In this document: positions 1-9,800 of the stretch, in pieces
Position numbering within the stretch: position 1 is the stretch's first letter
Layout of the letters: every line of letters begins with the position of its first letter
Assembly: GCA_016711285.1 (NCBI GenBank)
Contig: JADJTG010000002.1
Location: 62,001 to 126,000 of the forward strand
DNA from: Sphingobacteriales bacterium
GTDB taxonomy: Bacteria; Bacteroidota; Bacteroidia; Chitinophagales; UBA2359
Length of the DNA: 64,000 nt
Direction: 5' to 3'
Translations under genes and position numbers: made by a program
The notes under the pieces: generated by a model
The model's input: only the letters and a program-made list of their open reading frames with translations
The model's database searches: none
What the model was told of the DNA's origin: nothing

Positions 1-1525
1 CCGACAAAGCTATCAGCACTGCCGAGCGCAAGGCATCGTTGCGCAACATAGCGGCGCGGTCTTCTTCAAGAGCTTGTAATAACCAAGCGTATTGTTTAAA
101 ATTGGCATCGGTAGCCCCCGAAAAATCAAAAACAGCACCGCCTAATAAAGCCAGCAACAAACAAAAGGCAGCCATTGCACCGCCGACATAGAGCGTTTTT
201 TTCGCTAATTGTTTATGGTCATCGGCGGTATAAAAAAGTTCGCGCAAAGCCAAAGCCGCCAAAGCTACTGCACACAAATGCGCCATAGACAAGGAGGAAG
301 TAAAAGCGCGGAATTTGTTGAAAGTAGGAAAATGGTCAAATAAGAAATAATTAAAAGCGGCAAAATTTTTACCCCACGCTATCATCACAAATAAGAGCAT
401 ACCCGCCAGCAACCACCATTTGCTGTAATGGCGAGAAACGATAACACCCAAAACTGCCAAAAACAACACAATTGCTCCGAAGTAAAAAGGACCTGACACA
501 CCGGGTTGTTCGCCCCAATAAGTAGGGGCTTGCTTTACAAATGACCGTGCCTGCTGCGGATTTTGTTGTTTGATGGCTTTGTAAGTAGCCGAATTTTCGC
601 CTATATTTTCGGTAGAAGAACCGCCATAAGCATTGGGAATGAGTAAATTGATACTTTCGCCTACGCCATAGCTCCAGTGATAGGCATATTCTTTATCCAA
701 ACCACTTGTTCCTGCTTCCTGCCCTACCTCTGCTTTGCTCAGAATAGCTTTGCCGCGAATGGTAGCTTCGGCATATTCGTAGTTGGTGAGCAAAGAGCCA
801 ATATTGGGAGCTAAACCGATAACAACAGCAAGAAAAGCCACCGCCGTAGCGCGCAAAAATTCTAAAAACCGCCCCAAGCGAGCTGCCTGTATCAACTCCG
901 ACACCCCGAAAACAAGCGTAAGCAGCAGCAAATACAAGGTAATTTGATAGTGATTGGCGATAATTTCGCAGCAAAACGACACTGCTGTCAGCAATGCGCC
1001 CCAAGCGTATTTTCCTCTATAAATGAGTATCAGCCCCGCCATAAATGCCGGAACAAAGCCCAAAGCAATAATTTTATTGATATGTCCGGCATCTATCAAA
1101 ATAGCATTGATGGTAGATAAACCAAACACTGCCGCCCCTGCCAAACTCCACCAACGCCGCGCTCCCAACACCGACAACAAAATGTACATACTCAGCATAC
1201 ACAGCAGCACCGTACCCAAAGGATTACTCACACCGGCGTAGTAGCCCGTAAAAATGCGGTAAAGCGGTACAAACCAGTTGCCGAAATGATGCCCCCAGGT
1301 TTGATAGGTGGGCATTCCCGAAAACATACCATTGCTCCACAAAGGGGCTTTTCCATCTTTTTCATAAAATGCTTTTGTTTCTGCCTGCCAGCCCAACGCC
1401 GACACCGTATCGTGCTGTTCGAGAACTTTGCCGCCCAGCATCGGATAAAAATAAACAGCGCACAACAACAATAAAATGCCTACTGCCACTAAATGCGGTA
1501 AAAGGTTTTTTATAGAAAAACGCAT
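1..1525 (-). CDS. YfhO-family multi-spanning membrane protein (3' end cut off by window edge)
   Basis: I translated the minus strand from an ATG at 1525-1523; the frame stays open to the window edge, about 508 codons. The protein starts with a transmembrane helix and continues with many hydrophobic segments. Early soluble loops contain HDTVSALGWQAET and GHHFGNWFVPLYR, followed by DAGHINKIIALGFVPAF. This pattern is typical of the large Bacteroidota YfhO-like membrane proteins, which resemble GT-C glycosyltransferases and are thought to act on lipid-linked sugars or lipoteichoic-acid-type substrates. The family assignment comes from recognised motifs; the substrate is unknown. The C-terminal part lies outside the window. 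Confidence 0.75.
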   Translation of the reverse strand, partial: MRFSIKNLLPHLVAVGILLLLCAVYFYPMLGGKVLEQHDTVSALGWQAETKAFYEKDGKAPLWSNGMFSGMPTYQTWGHHFGNWFVPLYRIFTGYYAGVSNPLGTVLLCMLSMYILLSVLGARRWWSLAGAAVFGLSTINAILIDAGHINKIIALGFVPAFMAGLILIYRGKYAWGALLTAVSFCCEIIANHYQITLYLLLLTLVFGVSELIQAARLGRFLEFLRATAVAFLAVVIGLAPNIGSLLTNYEYAEATIRGKAILSKAEVGQEAGTSGLDKEYAYHWSYGVGESINLLIPNAYGGSSTENIGENSATYKAIKQQNPQQARSFVKQAPTYWGEQPGVSGPFYFGAIVLFLAVLGVIVSRHYSKWWLLAGMLLFVMIAWGKNFAAFNYFLFDHFPTFNKFRAFTSSLSMAHLCAVALAALALRELFYTADDHKQLAKKTLYVGGAMAAFCLLLALLGGAVFDFSGATDANFKQYAWLLQALEEDRAAMLRNDALRSAVLIALS

Positions 1526-1701
1526 GGTATAATCAAAAAAATAAAGAAAAATTAAAATAATAGCATCAAAAGTAAGGTTTTTTTTAAAAAAGTCATTAAA
1601 AATAGCAATGTCAGATAGAAGTTAAATTGTATAAATATATAATTATCAATAGGTTGTGAGATTATAAATGATTTTTTATAAAAAATAAATCAAGATAAGC
1701 G

Positions 1702-1709
1702 TAATTTTG
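1702..1709 (+). promoter_or_regulatory. Candidate Bacteroidota -7 box (TAATTTTG)
   Basis: TAATTTTG matches the TAnnTTTG -7 element and lies 43 bases before the GTG start of the phospholipase D-like gene. No clear TTTG -33 element was seen upstream, so this is a motif match only. Confidence 0.5.
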
Positions 1710-1752
1710 CGGGTTATTTTTCTTTTCTTTTCTAAAAAGCCCCCTGGTAAAA

Positions 1753-3078
1753 GTGAATTTACATTTCAGAAAAAATATCAGTATTTGCTTACTGCTGCTA
1801 CCCCTGCTGCTACCCCAATGGTGTCGTAGCGAAGGAAATGGTATTTATCATATTTTAAATGAAGAAAAAGATGCTTTACGCTGTCGTTTGGATTTGATAG
1901 CTCACGCCGAAAAAGAAATTTTATTGTCGTATTATATCTTTGAACCCGACTATGTAGGTTTGGTAGTGATGGAGGCACTGTTAGAAGCAGCAGCACGCGG
2001 GGTTAAAGTTAAAATGCTGATAGACGGAAATAAACGTTTTACACAGGAAATGGCGCAGTTTTTATACGAACACCAAATAGAAGTGTGTATTTACAATCGC
2101 GGGAAACTGCCTTATATTTCTACTTTTACCAACCGTCTGCACGATAAAATATTTCTTACCGACCAAACACATCTGATAACCGGAGGCAGAAATATCAAAA
2201 ATGCTTATTATTCCTTAGATGAGCGCAACTTTGTAGATTGCGATGTATATATACGCAATGCCCAAATAACGAGCGCGGCACAAACACATTTTTATGCTAT
2301 GTGGAACAATAACCGCGTGAGCAGTTTCAACCGCCGCCGCCCCATTGACGACACCTATCGGAACAACATACAACAACAAATACAAGAAGCCCGCGAAAAA
2401 TTGCAAGCAATTGGCACGCTTACCGATGCTCAAAACCAACTCTCTTATTGGGAAAACCCACAAGAATACAGCAGTTCTCAAATTGATTTTTATTTCAACT
2501 CACTCAATAATGTCAATAAATATTTTGCAAAAAAAGACGGTGCTGTATCAGATTCTCTCTTGTATTTGGTAAGTAGGGCGCAAAAGTCTATTTGTATAGA
2601 AAATCCTTATTTTGCACCGGGCAGACGTTGGCGCAAAGCCCTCAAAGCCGCCACTGAAAGAGGCGTACATATAAGGGTACTCACCAATTCGGCGGCAACC
2701 AATGATATATTGCTGATGCAGGGCGTGTACTTGAATATGCGCCGCCGCCTACTAAATATGGGCTTGGAATTGTGGGAATATAAAGGACCAAAGATGGTAC
2801 ACATGAAAACGTTTATCATAGACGACAGCATTTCCGTTATCAGCAGCTATAACGTGCATGCCGTTTCCGACCGTTGGAACACCGAAGTGGCAGCCGTTGC
2901 TTTTGAGCCGGACATCGCCAAAGAACACCAGCGCGTAATGCAGCACAATTTGAGCAATGCCGTACAAATTTTACCCAACAATCGTCCCGCACAAAAACGA
3001 AATATTCCTTTTAAATACCGCTTTCGTACCGCGCTCAATCGCTACACACTTTCTTTATTGTTGCGCCCTGTGCTTTAA
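1753..3078 (+). CDS. Secreted phospholipase D / cardiolipin synthase-like protein
   Basis: A 441-aa protein with an N-terminal signal peptide (hydrophobic LLLLPLLLP, ending near Cys24) and two HKD catalytic motifs: HDKIFLTD near residue 128 and HMKTFIID near residue 349, each followed by a G/S-rich turn and Asn (TGGRN, SSYN). Two HKD motifs in one chain define the phospholipase D superfamily, which includes cardiolipin synthases, phosphatidyltransferases and periplasmic phosphodiesterases. The exported location suggests action on envelope phospholipids. The start is GTG; no better ATG precedes the signal sequence. A small membrane protein gene follows after 24 bases, probably in one transcript. 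The exact substrate cannot be assigned. Confidence 0.85.
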   Translation: MNLHFRKNISICLLLLPLLLPQWCRSEGNGIYHILNEEKDALRCRLDLIAHAEKEILLSYYIFEPDYVGLVVMEALLEAAARGVKVKMLIDGNKRFTQEMAQFLYEHQIEVCIYNRGKLPYISTFTNRLHDKIFLTDQTHLITGGRNIKNAYYSLDERNFVDCDVYIRNAQITSAAQTHFYAMWNNNRVSSFNRRRPIDDTYRNNIQQQIQEAREKLQAIGTLTDAQNQLSYWENPQEYSSSQIDFYFNSLNNVNKYFAKKDGAVSDSLLYLVSRAQKSICIENPYFAPGRRWRKALKAATERGVHIRVLTNSAATNDILLMQGVYLNMRRRLLNMGLELWEYKGPKMVHMKTFIIDDSISVISSYNVHAVSDRWNTEVAAVAFEPDIAKEHQRVMQHNLSNAVQILPNNRPAQKRNIPFKYRFRTALNRYTLSLLLRPVL

Positions 3079-3102
3079 TTTTTTTATGAACCTATCACCT
3101 AC

Positions 3103-3423
3103 ATGGAAGATAAAATACAATCTTTTCGGCAACCTTTGGTCACTGCTACGGGTATTATTTTAGGGTTTATTCTCAACTTTGCCGCCACTTGGGTAAAAAC
3201 CGAAAGCCCCCTACCCGACTCTTATGCCTATTTCGTGGCAATCTGTATTTTGTTGGGTGTGGGTTGTTTAATTACCACCTTGTATCGCTTGTTGCGCTTT
3301 GATTATCCGCGTGAGAAAGGAGAAATTTATTACAGTTTTTCATTGACGATTTTTATTATCGGGTTGGTATTATCATTTATAGGAGTGCTCACGGATATGT
3401 TTATCAATTTTATGGTTGATTAA
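3103..3423 (+). CDS. Small membrane protein, unknown function
   Basis: A 106-aa protein with three predicted transmembrane helices (about residues 10-25, 42-60 and 80-100) separated by short charged loops (RFDYPREKGEIYYS). It begins with ATG 24 bases after the phospholipase D-like gene and precedes the kelch-like gene by 44 bases, so the three may be cotranscribed. I recognise no family. Its reading frame is supported by length, position and plausible membrane topology only. Confidence 0.6.
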   Translation: MEDKIQSFRQPLVTATGIILGFILNFAATWVKTESPLPDSYAYFVAICILLGVGCLITTLYRLLRFDYPREKGEIYYSFSLTIFIIGLVLSFIGVLTDMFINFMVD

Positions 3424-3467
3424 GAGCCTGTTGTGTAGATATTTTTCTGTTTTAAATTTTATAGAAT

Positions 3468-5099
3468 ATGTTCAGTTCGCGGATTTATTTGTTTTTCTTT
3501 CTGTTTTTTATCTCTGCTTATTTTCAAACCTTTGCTCAAAATTCCGTTTCCACGCCTTTCAGTATTGTATTGGAGCCGCTTCAAATTCCCGAATTAGGAG
3601 GCTTGCAATCCTTTGCTTTCGGGCAGCACGAGGATAAGTACTTGATTGTCGGAGGTCGCTTGGACGGATTGCACCGCCGACAGCCTTTTGCAACTTTTGA
3701 TGTAGCGGGGCATAACACGCAAATTTTTGTGGTAAATCCTGCTACCCGCGAAAAATGGTCGGTTTCTTTGGACGGACTGTCGGCTTCGTTGCGCGAGCAA
3801 TTAAGCTCCACCAATATGGAATTTTATCAGGAAGGAAACTATCTGTACCTCATCGGAGGCTACGGCTACAGCCCCACCGCCGATGACCACGTTACTCACA
3901 ACCGCCTCACCGCCGTTGATGTACCTGCACTGATAAACGCCATTATTCAAAAAAAACCGATTCAGTCGCATTTTCGCCAAATGACAGACGACAACTTTGC
4001 CGTAACAGGCGGTCGTTTAAGAAAAATTGATGAGGTGTATTATTTGGTGGGCGGACAAAAATTTATGGGTCGCTATAATCCGATGGGACCCGACCACGGA
4101 CCAGGTTTTGTGCAGGAATATACCAATGCCGTGCGCCGCTTCACTTTACGAGATGATGGCAGTTTTATTTTTATCAAACACCTGCCCGAATGGAACGATA
4201 GCCTCATACTGCACCGCCGCGACTACAATTTAGTGCCGCAAATTCATCATAACCAAGAGAGCCTCCTTGCGTTTTCGGGTGTTTTTCAAAAACAAGCCGA
4301 TGTCCCTTTTCTAACCGCCGTTTATATCGACAGCACCGGCTACCGACAACAGGAAAATTTTTTACAGCACTACAATCACTATCATTGCGCTACCACTTCG
4401 CTCTACGACAGCAGTACCCAAATTTCGCACAGCCTCTTGTTTGGCGGCATTGCCGAATACTACGACAGCAGCGGCGTGCTGATACACGACTATAATGTTC
4501 CTTTTGTGCGCAGCATTGCCCGCATCGCCTACGCCGAAGACGGCACCTTGCAAGAATATCTGCTACCCAATAAAATGCCTGCGCTTTTGGGGGCTGCCGC
4601 CGAATTTTTGCCTGCCCCGCAAGTGCCTCAATACAACAATGGCGTTATCAAATTGCACCAACTCCGCGAAAAAGTGAATTTAATCGGCTATTTATATGGC
4701 GGTATCAACAGCACTGCAGGTAATATTTTTTGGGATAATGAAGGCGAGCACAGCACCGCCAGCACTCAATGGTATAAAGTTTATGTTTTGAAAAACGATA
4801 TTTTGGGAGCACACAGGCTCAATACACACAGCACACACCCCTTTCAGCTGCAAATATTGCCGCTATTGGATAAAAAATTATTACAAATCACTTTCCAAAT
4901 GCCCGAAACCGCACCGCTTGATATTTATATCAGCGATGCAACAAAAAAACCACTTCATCAAAGCAATTTCAGAGAAAAAAATAAAGGCGAACACTCCCTG
5001 AGTTTTAAAATTGATAATTTGGATAAAGGAGGCATCTATGATGTGCGCCTTGAAAGCGGCAACCTTATCATTGAGCAAAGAATAATTGTAATTCCTTAA
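3468..5099 (+). CDS. Secreted kelch-like beta-propeller protein
   Basis: A 543-aa protein with a clear signal peptide (residues 1-23, ending TFAQ). The body carries recurring Gly-Gly strands: YLIVGGRLDG, YLYLIGGYGY, AVTGGRLRKI, YYLVGGQKF, LLFGGIAEYY and YLYGGINS. These are the spacing and signature of kelch/galactose-oxidase type beta-propeller blades. The last 80 residues form a beta-rich domain ending GGIYDVRLESGNLIIEQRI, which resembles a type A T9SS sorting end, so surface export through SprA is a reasonable inference. No enzymatic residues are evident. The stop codon lies only eight bases before a large palindrome, which may act as its transcript end. Confidence 0.7.
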   Translation: MFSSRIYLFFFLFFISAYFQTFAQNSVSTPFSIVLEPLQIPELGGLQSFAFGQHEDKYLIVGGRLDGLHRRQPFATFDVAGHNTQIFVVNPATREKWSVSLDGLSASLREQLSSTNMEFYQEGNYLYLIGGYGYSPTADDHVTHNRLTAVDVPALINAIIQKKPIQSHFRQMTDDNFAVTGGRLRKIDEVYYLVGGQKFMGRYNPMGPDHGPGFVQEYTNAVRRFTLRDDGSFIFIKHLPEWNDSLILHRRDYNLVPQIHHNQESLLAFSGVFQKQADVPFLTAVYIDSTGYRQQENFLQHYNHYHCATTSLYDSSTQISHSLLFGGIAEYYDSSGVLIHDYNVPFVRSIARIAYAEDGTLQEYLLPNKMPALLGAAAEFLPAPQVPQYNNGVIKLHQLREKVNLIGYLYGGINSTAGNIFWDNEGEHSTASTQWYKVYVLKNDILGAHRLNTHSTHPFQLQILPLLDKKLLQITFQMPETAPLDIYISDATKKPLHQSNFREKNKGEHSLSFKIDNLDKGGIYDVRLESGNLIIEQRIIVIP

Positions 5100-5106
5100 T
5101 ATAAGG

Positions 5107-5430
5107 TAATACCATTAAAATAGCTATTTGGCATAGTTGTTTTACAGACTCAATTTTCATTTGTATTGGCTGATATTAGCAACAATATCAGCCCACATCA
5201 TTACAGAATAGCAGCCTTTATACACTATGTCATTTAGATATTTATTTGGTATAAGTTGCCGTACAAATATACAATAAGTAAATTTTATACCAAATAAATA
5301 TCTAAATGACACAGTGTGTAAAATCTTCTATTTTGTAATGATGTGGCTGATATTATTGCTAATATAAGCCACTTTAAATGGAATTGAATTAGTAAAATAA
5401 CTATGCCAAATAGATATTTTAATGGTATTA
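5107..5430. repeat. 324-bp near-perfect palindrome (foldback or MITE-like element)
   Basis: The two halves are inverted copies of each other. The outer 32 bases (5107-5138 and 5399-5430, starting TAATACCATTAAAATA) match at 31 of 32 positions. The arms continue inward with high similarity (for example CATTTAGATATTTATTTGG at 5231-5249 against its complement at 5290-5308) to a loop of about 30 bases around 5255-5283. No open reading frame or transposase is inside. No clear target duplication is visible beyond the TA-like ends. The structure fits a non-autonomous foldback element, but a long hairpin in RNA is equally possible. Confidence 0.85.
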
Positions 5431-5447
5431 GTTAAAAACCGAGCGAA

Positions 5448-6766
5448 TTGCTCAACTATATTCGGCAATATCTTGTTGTTGTTGTAATAAAAATTGATTG
5501 TAAAAAAACAAGACCTGTGATACAGCTTTTTCTTACTATTATCGGAGTATTTTTATTTGATCTTTATATCTACAACGCTTTTCGCACAGCCACACTTGCG
5601 TCTTCTCCTGCACTGAAATATACCATACGCATTTTGTTTATAATCATCAGTTTATTCATCATCGGTATTATGGTAGCGATGGAGATGGGCTATATTTCGC
5701 GTCATACGCCTTGGTTTCGCAATATAATAGCTCCTGCTATTTTAATGATAGTGCTGGCTAAAATCGTTATTTTTTATTTTTATTAATAGAAGACGGCACA
5801 CGCATAGTGCGCTGGATAGTTTCTTATTATCAACGACAACAACACCCAACCCGCTGGGCTTCGCGGGCTACTTTCGTGAATCAATTAGCTATTATCGCCG
5901 GAATATTTCCGGCAGCCACTTTTTTACACGGTATGTTGCGCAATACTTACAACTATAAAGTTCGTAATGTAAACATCGCCCTGCCCAACCTGCCTGATGC
6001 TTTTAAAGGCTTTAAAATTTTGCAAATTTCCGACATACACATCGGCAGCCTGAGCGACCGCGACAAAGTAAAACGCGGCATTGACCTCATCAATGCACAA
6101 GAAGCCGATGTGGTGATGTTTACGGGCGACCTCGTGAATGCCAAAGCAGACGAAATGGACAGCCAATGGATAAATATTTTTAAAGAAATAAAATCCAAAC
6201 ACGGTATTTTTTCTTCGCTCGGCAACCACGACTACGGCGATTATGTGCGTTGGGCATCTACTTCGGAAAAAATACAAAACCAGAGCAACATCAAAGATTT
6301 GCACAAAAAAATGGGCTGGCGATTGCTCCTCAATGAGTTCGAAACCATTGAAAAAGAAGGCAGCAAATTGGCGGTTATCGGGGTAGAAAACTGGAGCAGC
6401 AAACCTTATTTTCCGAAATACGGCGACCTTAATCGTGCTTGTACAGGCTGCGGCGATGCCGATGTGAAAATTTTATTGTCGCACGACCCCACCCACTGGG
6501 ACGGAGAAGTGCGCACCCAAAAACCCGACATTGACCTTACTCTTTCGGGGCATACTCACGGTATGCAATTCGGTATAGAAATAGGTTCGCTGCGGTGGAG
6601 TCCGGCGCAATATGTGTATAAACAATGGGCGGGCTTATATCAGGAAGGCAAGCAGTATTTGTATGTAAACAGGGGTTTTGGTGTGTTGGGCTATAAAGGT
6701 CGTGTGGGCGTGATGCCGGAAATCACCGTCATTACCTTAGAAAAAGGCGATACAAAAACAGCATAA
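5448..6766 (+). pseudogene. Membrane-anchored metallophosphoesterase, split by a frameshift at a T run
   Basis: Two adjacent frames together make one typical Bacteroidota metallophosphoesterase of about 415 residues. The first part (to 5786) supplies the N-terminal membrane helices (FDLYIYNAFRTA, IISLFIIGIMVAMEMGYIS). The second supplies the calcineurin-like domain with ISDIHIGS, FTGDLVNA, GNHDYG, LSHDPTHWD and SGHTHGMQFG, which are the metal-binding and catalytic motifs. Adding one T to the run at 5770-5775 restores the frame (KIVIFLFLLIEDGTR). The start is uncertain: TTG at 5448, or GTG at 5517, which gives a family-like N-terminus. The palindrome ends 17 bases before the first possible start. 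Either a sequencing slip or a real lesion fits. Confidence 0.8.
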
Positions 6767-6816
6767 TCGACAATGCGATGAACAAGGTTCTTTCTTTGTT
6801 TATAAAGAGAGCCGAT

Positions 6817-6860
6817 AAAAAAGCGGGTTGTTTTTTTTAAAAAAACAACCCGCTTTTTTT
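6817..6860. terminator. Bidirectional rho-independent terminator
   Basis: A stem pairing AAGCGGGTTG with CAACCCGCTT is flanked by A and T runs on both sides. It sits between the convergent metallophosphoesterase and sprA genes and can serve both strands. Confidence 0.9.
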
Positions 6861-6881
6861 GGTATTTATTTTTAGCTTTTT

Positions 6882-9800
6882 TTAATTCGCCAAAGAGAAA
6901 GTAATACGGATACCGCCACGACTGTTGGTAATCGGGAAGGAAGCCGAAGTATAAGGTACGGTGCGGGTGCGGTCGTAGAAAAGAGCCACTTTTATACGGT
7001 TGTTCACTACATAATCCACGCTCGGCGAAATACGAATGGTTTTGCTGCCCGCCGTAGGTTGTGCCGTTTTTTGGTCAAGTTGGTAATTTAAAGTGCGGCT
7101 GTCGCGTACCGAAAAGTCCATCTTCACATTGATGTCGTTTTTGAGTGTAACGGGATTGCCTCTGCGATTTTTTATCGGCAATTTTAATCCTTTAAAACGA
7201 TAACCCGCTCCTACCGTAATTTCTGAAGTGCGCATTTCGCTCAGTTGCCTGTCCACAAACAACAAGGAGATACTGCGTTGTTTTTTATATTCAAATTTTC
7301 CGGTAAATCCATTTTTCATTGTTGCCTCTCTACCCAATAAAGGGCTGAATTGCTCATTGACCGTCAAGTCGGGAATACGATATTGTACCTGAAAGTTTCC
7401 GCTCATCGTATCTATTACCACCGGTGCAATATAATTCGGGTCGTATTCAAAAACCTGCCCTTCAAAATACAAATTAGAGGTAAAAGTATTGACTGTGTAA
7501 GTTGCCGAATAACTGTGTCCGATATTGATAGTGGTGAATATATCACGCAGTTTGGGCAATTTTGCCAAACCATTGTACTGCAAAGTCCAGTTCGGGCGCG
7601 GCAATACATTCAGGGCATTGTTGATAGAAACTTTATTGGCATCTTGCTTGGTATATGCCGCCAAAAATGCCGGAATAATTACTTCCTGCGAAAAAGGACC
7701 ATAGCCTTTTGCATAGTCGGAATTATACAAGCTGTCCAAAGGATTAAAATAAATTTCGCCCTGCGATTCGGGGTTAATGGCTTGCAAACGTTGCGAAATA
7801 ATTTTCCGGTTGATTTCAAATTGTTTAAAGGTTTCTGAAATGCGTGCGGTGTCTAATTTGTCGAAGGTGGTATTGATGGGCAAAAATGTAACCGAATAAT
7901 TTCCGGTTTTTCGCGGAGTGAGGTGCGCAAAACGGTCTTCTTCGTTCATTTTAAACAACTCATTATAAGTGTCGCGATAGGTTTTGTTCCAAATCAAATC
8001 AATTTTAAAATCGCGGAAAGGTTCAAATGCGGCTCTTGCTTCCAAACGTCTTTCGTAGGTTTGCCGAAACTCCTGATTCAGTAATTTATTGTCAATAATC
8101 CAACCTTTTTCGGCAATATCGCTCAACCATGAAGTGTCGGGCTGCCAACCGCTTACAAAATCCCAGCCCGGAGCTTGCACACTCAAATTTTGCCCCAATA
8201 CGTCGGGACGATTTTCGCCGATAAAGCCAAAACCCGCTATTTGCGTGCTGCGTTTGCGATTATAAGTAATTGCCACACGATTTAAACTGAATAGGGGTTT
8301 CAGGAATATTTTTTCTGCCAAAGATGGTGCTGCTGCCACACTTTTCTTTTCTTTTTTATCCTTATCTTTTTCCTCTTCTTTGGCATCTTTATCTTTTTTG
8401 TCTTTATTTTTATCTTTTGGCGGAGTATTGGTAGATTTTGCGTTGTACAAACGGTCAAAATATTTAATCTTGGTCACAAATTTGCGCACATTAAATTCGG
8501 CATTGATTTGTTCGCTGCGTCCGTTTTGAATAAAATTACCATTGCTCAAGGAATCCAAAGTGCTAAACGGATACACCAACTTACGCGGTGGGCGCGGGGC
8601 GGTTGTCCATGTGAAGTCCGCATCTAAGCGGGTGCGCAAGGTTATCCAGTCCAAAATCGGGAATTTATTCAAAGGCACGTTATACGATAAGGAGGCATTG
8701 TGGTTATAATCCAAATCACGACCGCCCGTTTTTATGTTATCATAAAACACTTTTCGCTGTTCTTTATTGGGGGTGGGTATCAATGCTCCCGTCAGCGAGT
8801 CCATCGGCTCATCAATGCGCGAGCGGTTCATAGCATTAAAATCCAGCGTAATAGATTTAGTCAGGTTGTGTTTTAAACCGTATTCGCGCGTCCAGATAAA
8901 ATCTTTATTATAAGAAGTGGGTGCTTCAAAGCCGTCATTTTCTAAATTTCGCATTTTTATCTTAAAAATAGACCTGTCCACTTTGTTGCGGAAGGATACA
9001 TTAGAAGGCACTAAGTTGAAATTAATGTCTTTGATAATTGCCAGATATTTGTTCTTAGAGGTGATGATTTTATTAAATGGTTGAATGTATGTTGCCTTAC
9101 CCGGAAAAGTATATGCCAAAATACCTGTATGCTGCTTGTCGTTTTCTATTTCAACAATCGGGTCGCGGCGGTCTTTTTCGGTATAAATGTAAGTAAGATT
9201 CCAATTCTCTATGTCGTAAAAATGTGGCTTGGCAGGTTTATTATTGACCGGTGGTGGTAGTGCTCCCGCACCTGCTGCCGGCACAGGGTTGGCGGCGGGT
9301 TTGTTGCCACCGGCTGTTTTCACTTTGCGCACGTTGGTAAAGTTCAGGCTTTTCACCGACTCGTAGGTTTGTGCTACTTTTTTGATGGAATCGGCATATT
9401 CTTCTCCTTTTTTCAATTTTACCATATCCAATTTGTCCTCCATTTCTACATCGGTATCGTAGGGGTCGTACTTCGGATTGCTGATAGATTCTGAAACACC
9501 GGCATACATCGGTATTACCAAGCCCCAGCTTTTGGGCAGCAATTTATCTAAATTCAGATTAGAAGTGACATCATACTGATAATAGGTGTCGCGGGTGCGC
9601 TGTGTCACTTTTTGTTCCAGCGAACCAAAACCCGGTGTGTGCATATTTCCTGTCACAGCTACCGAACCCAAATCAGCCAATTTGGCATTGGCACTTGCTA
9701 TCGCCGCCCAGCCGCCGCTTTCGTCAAAATCCGACAGGCGCAATTCATTAAACCACATCTCCGCACATTTTGAAAAACCATCATCGCTGCTGCCGAGTTC

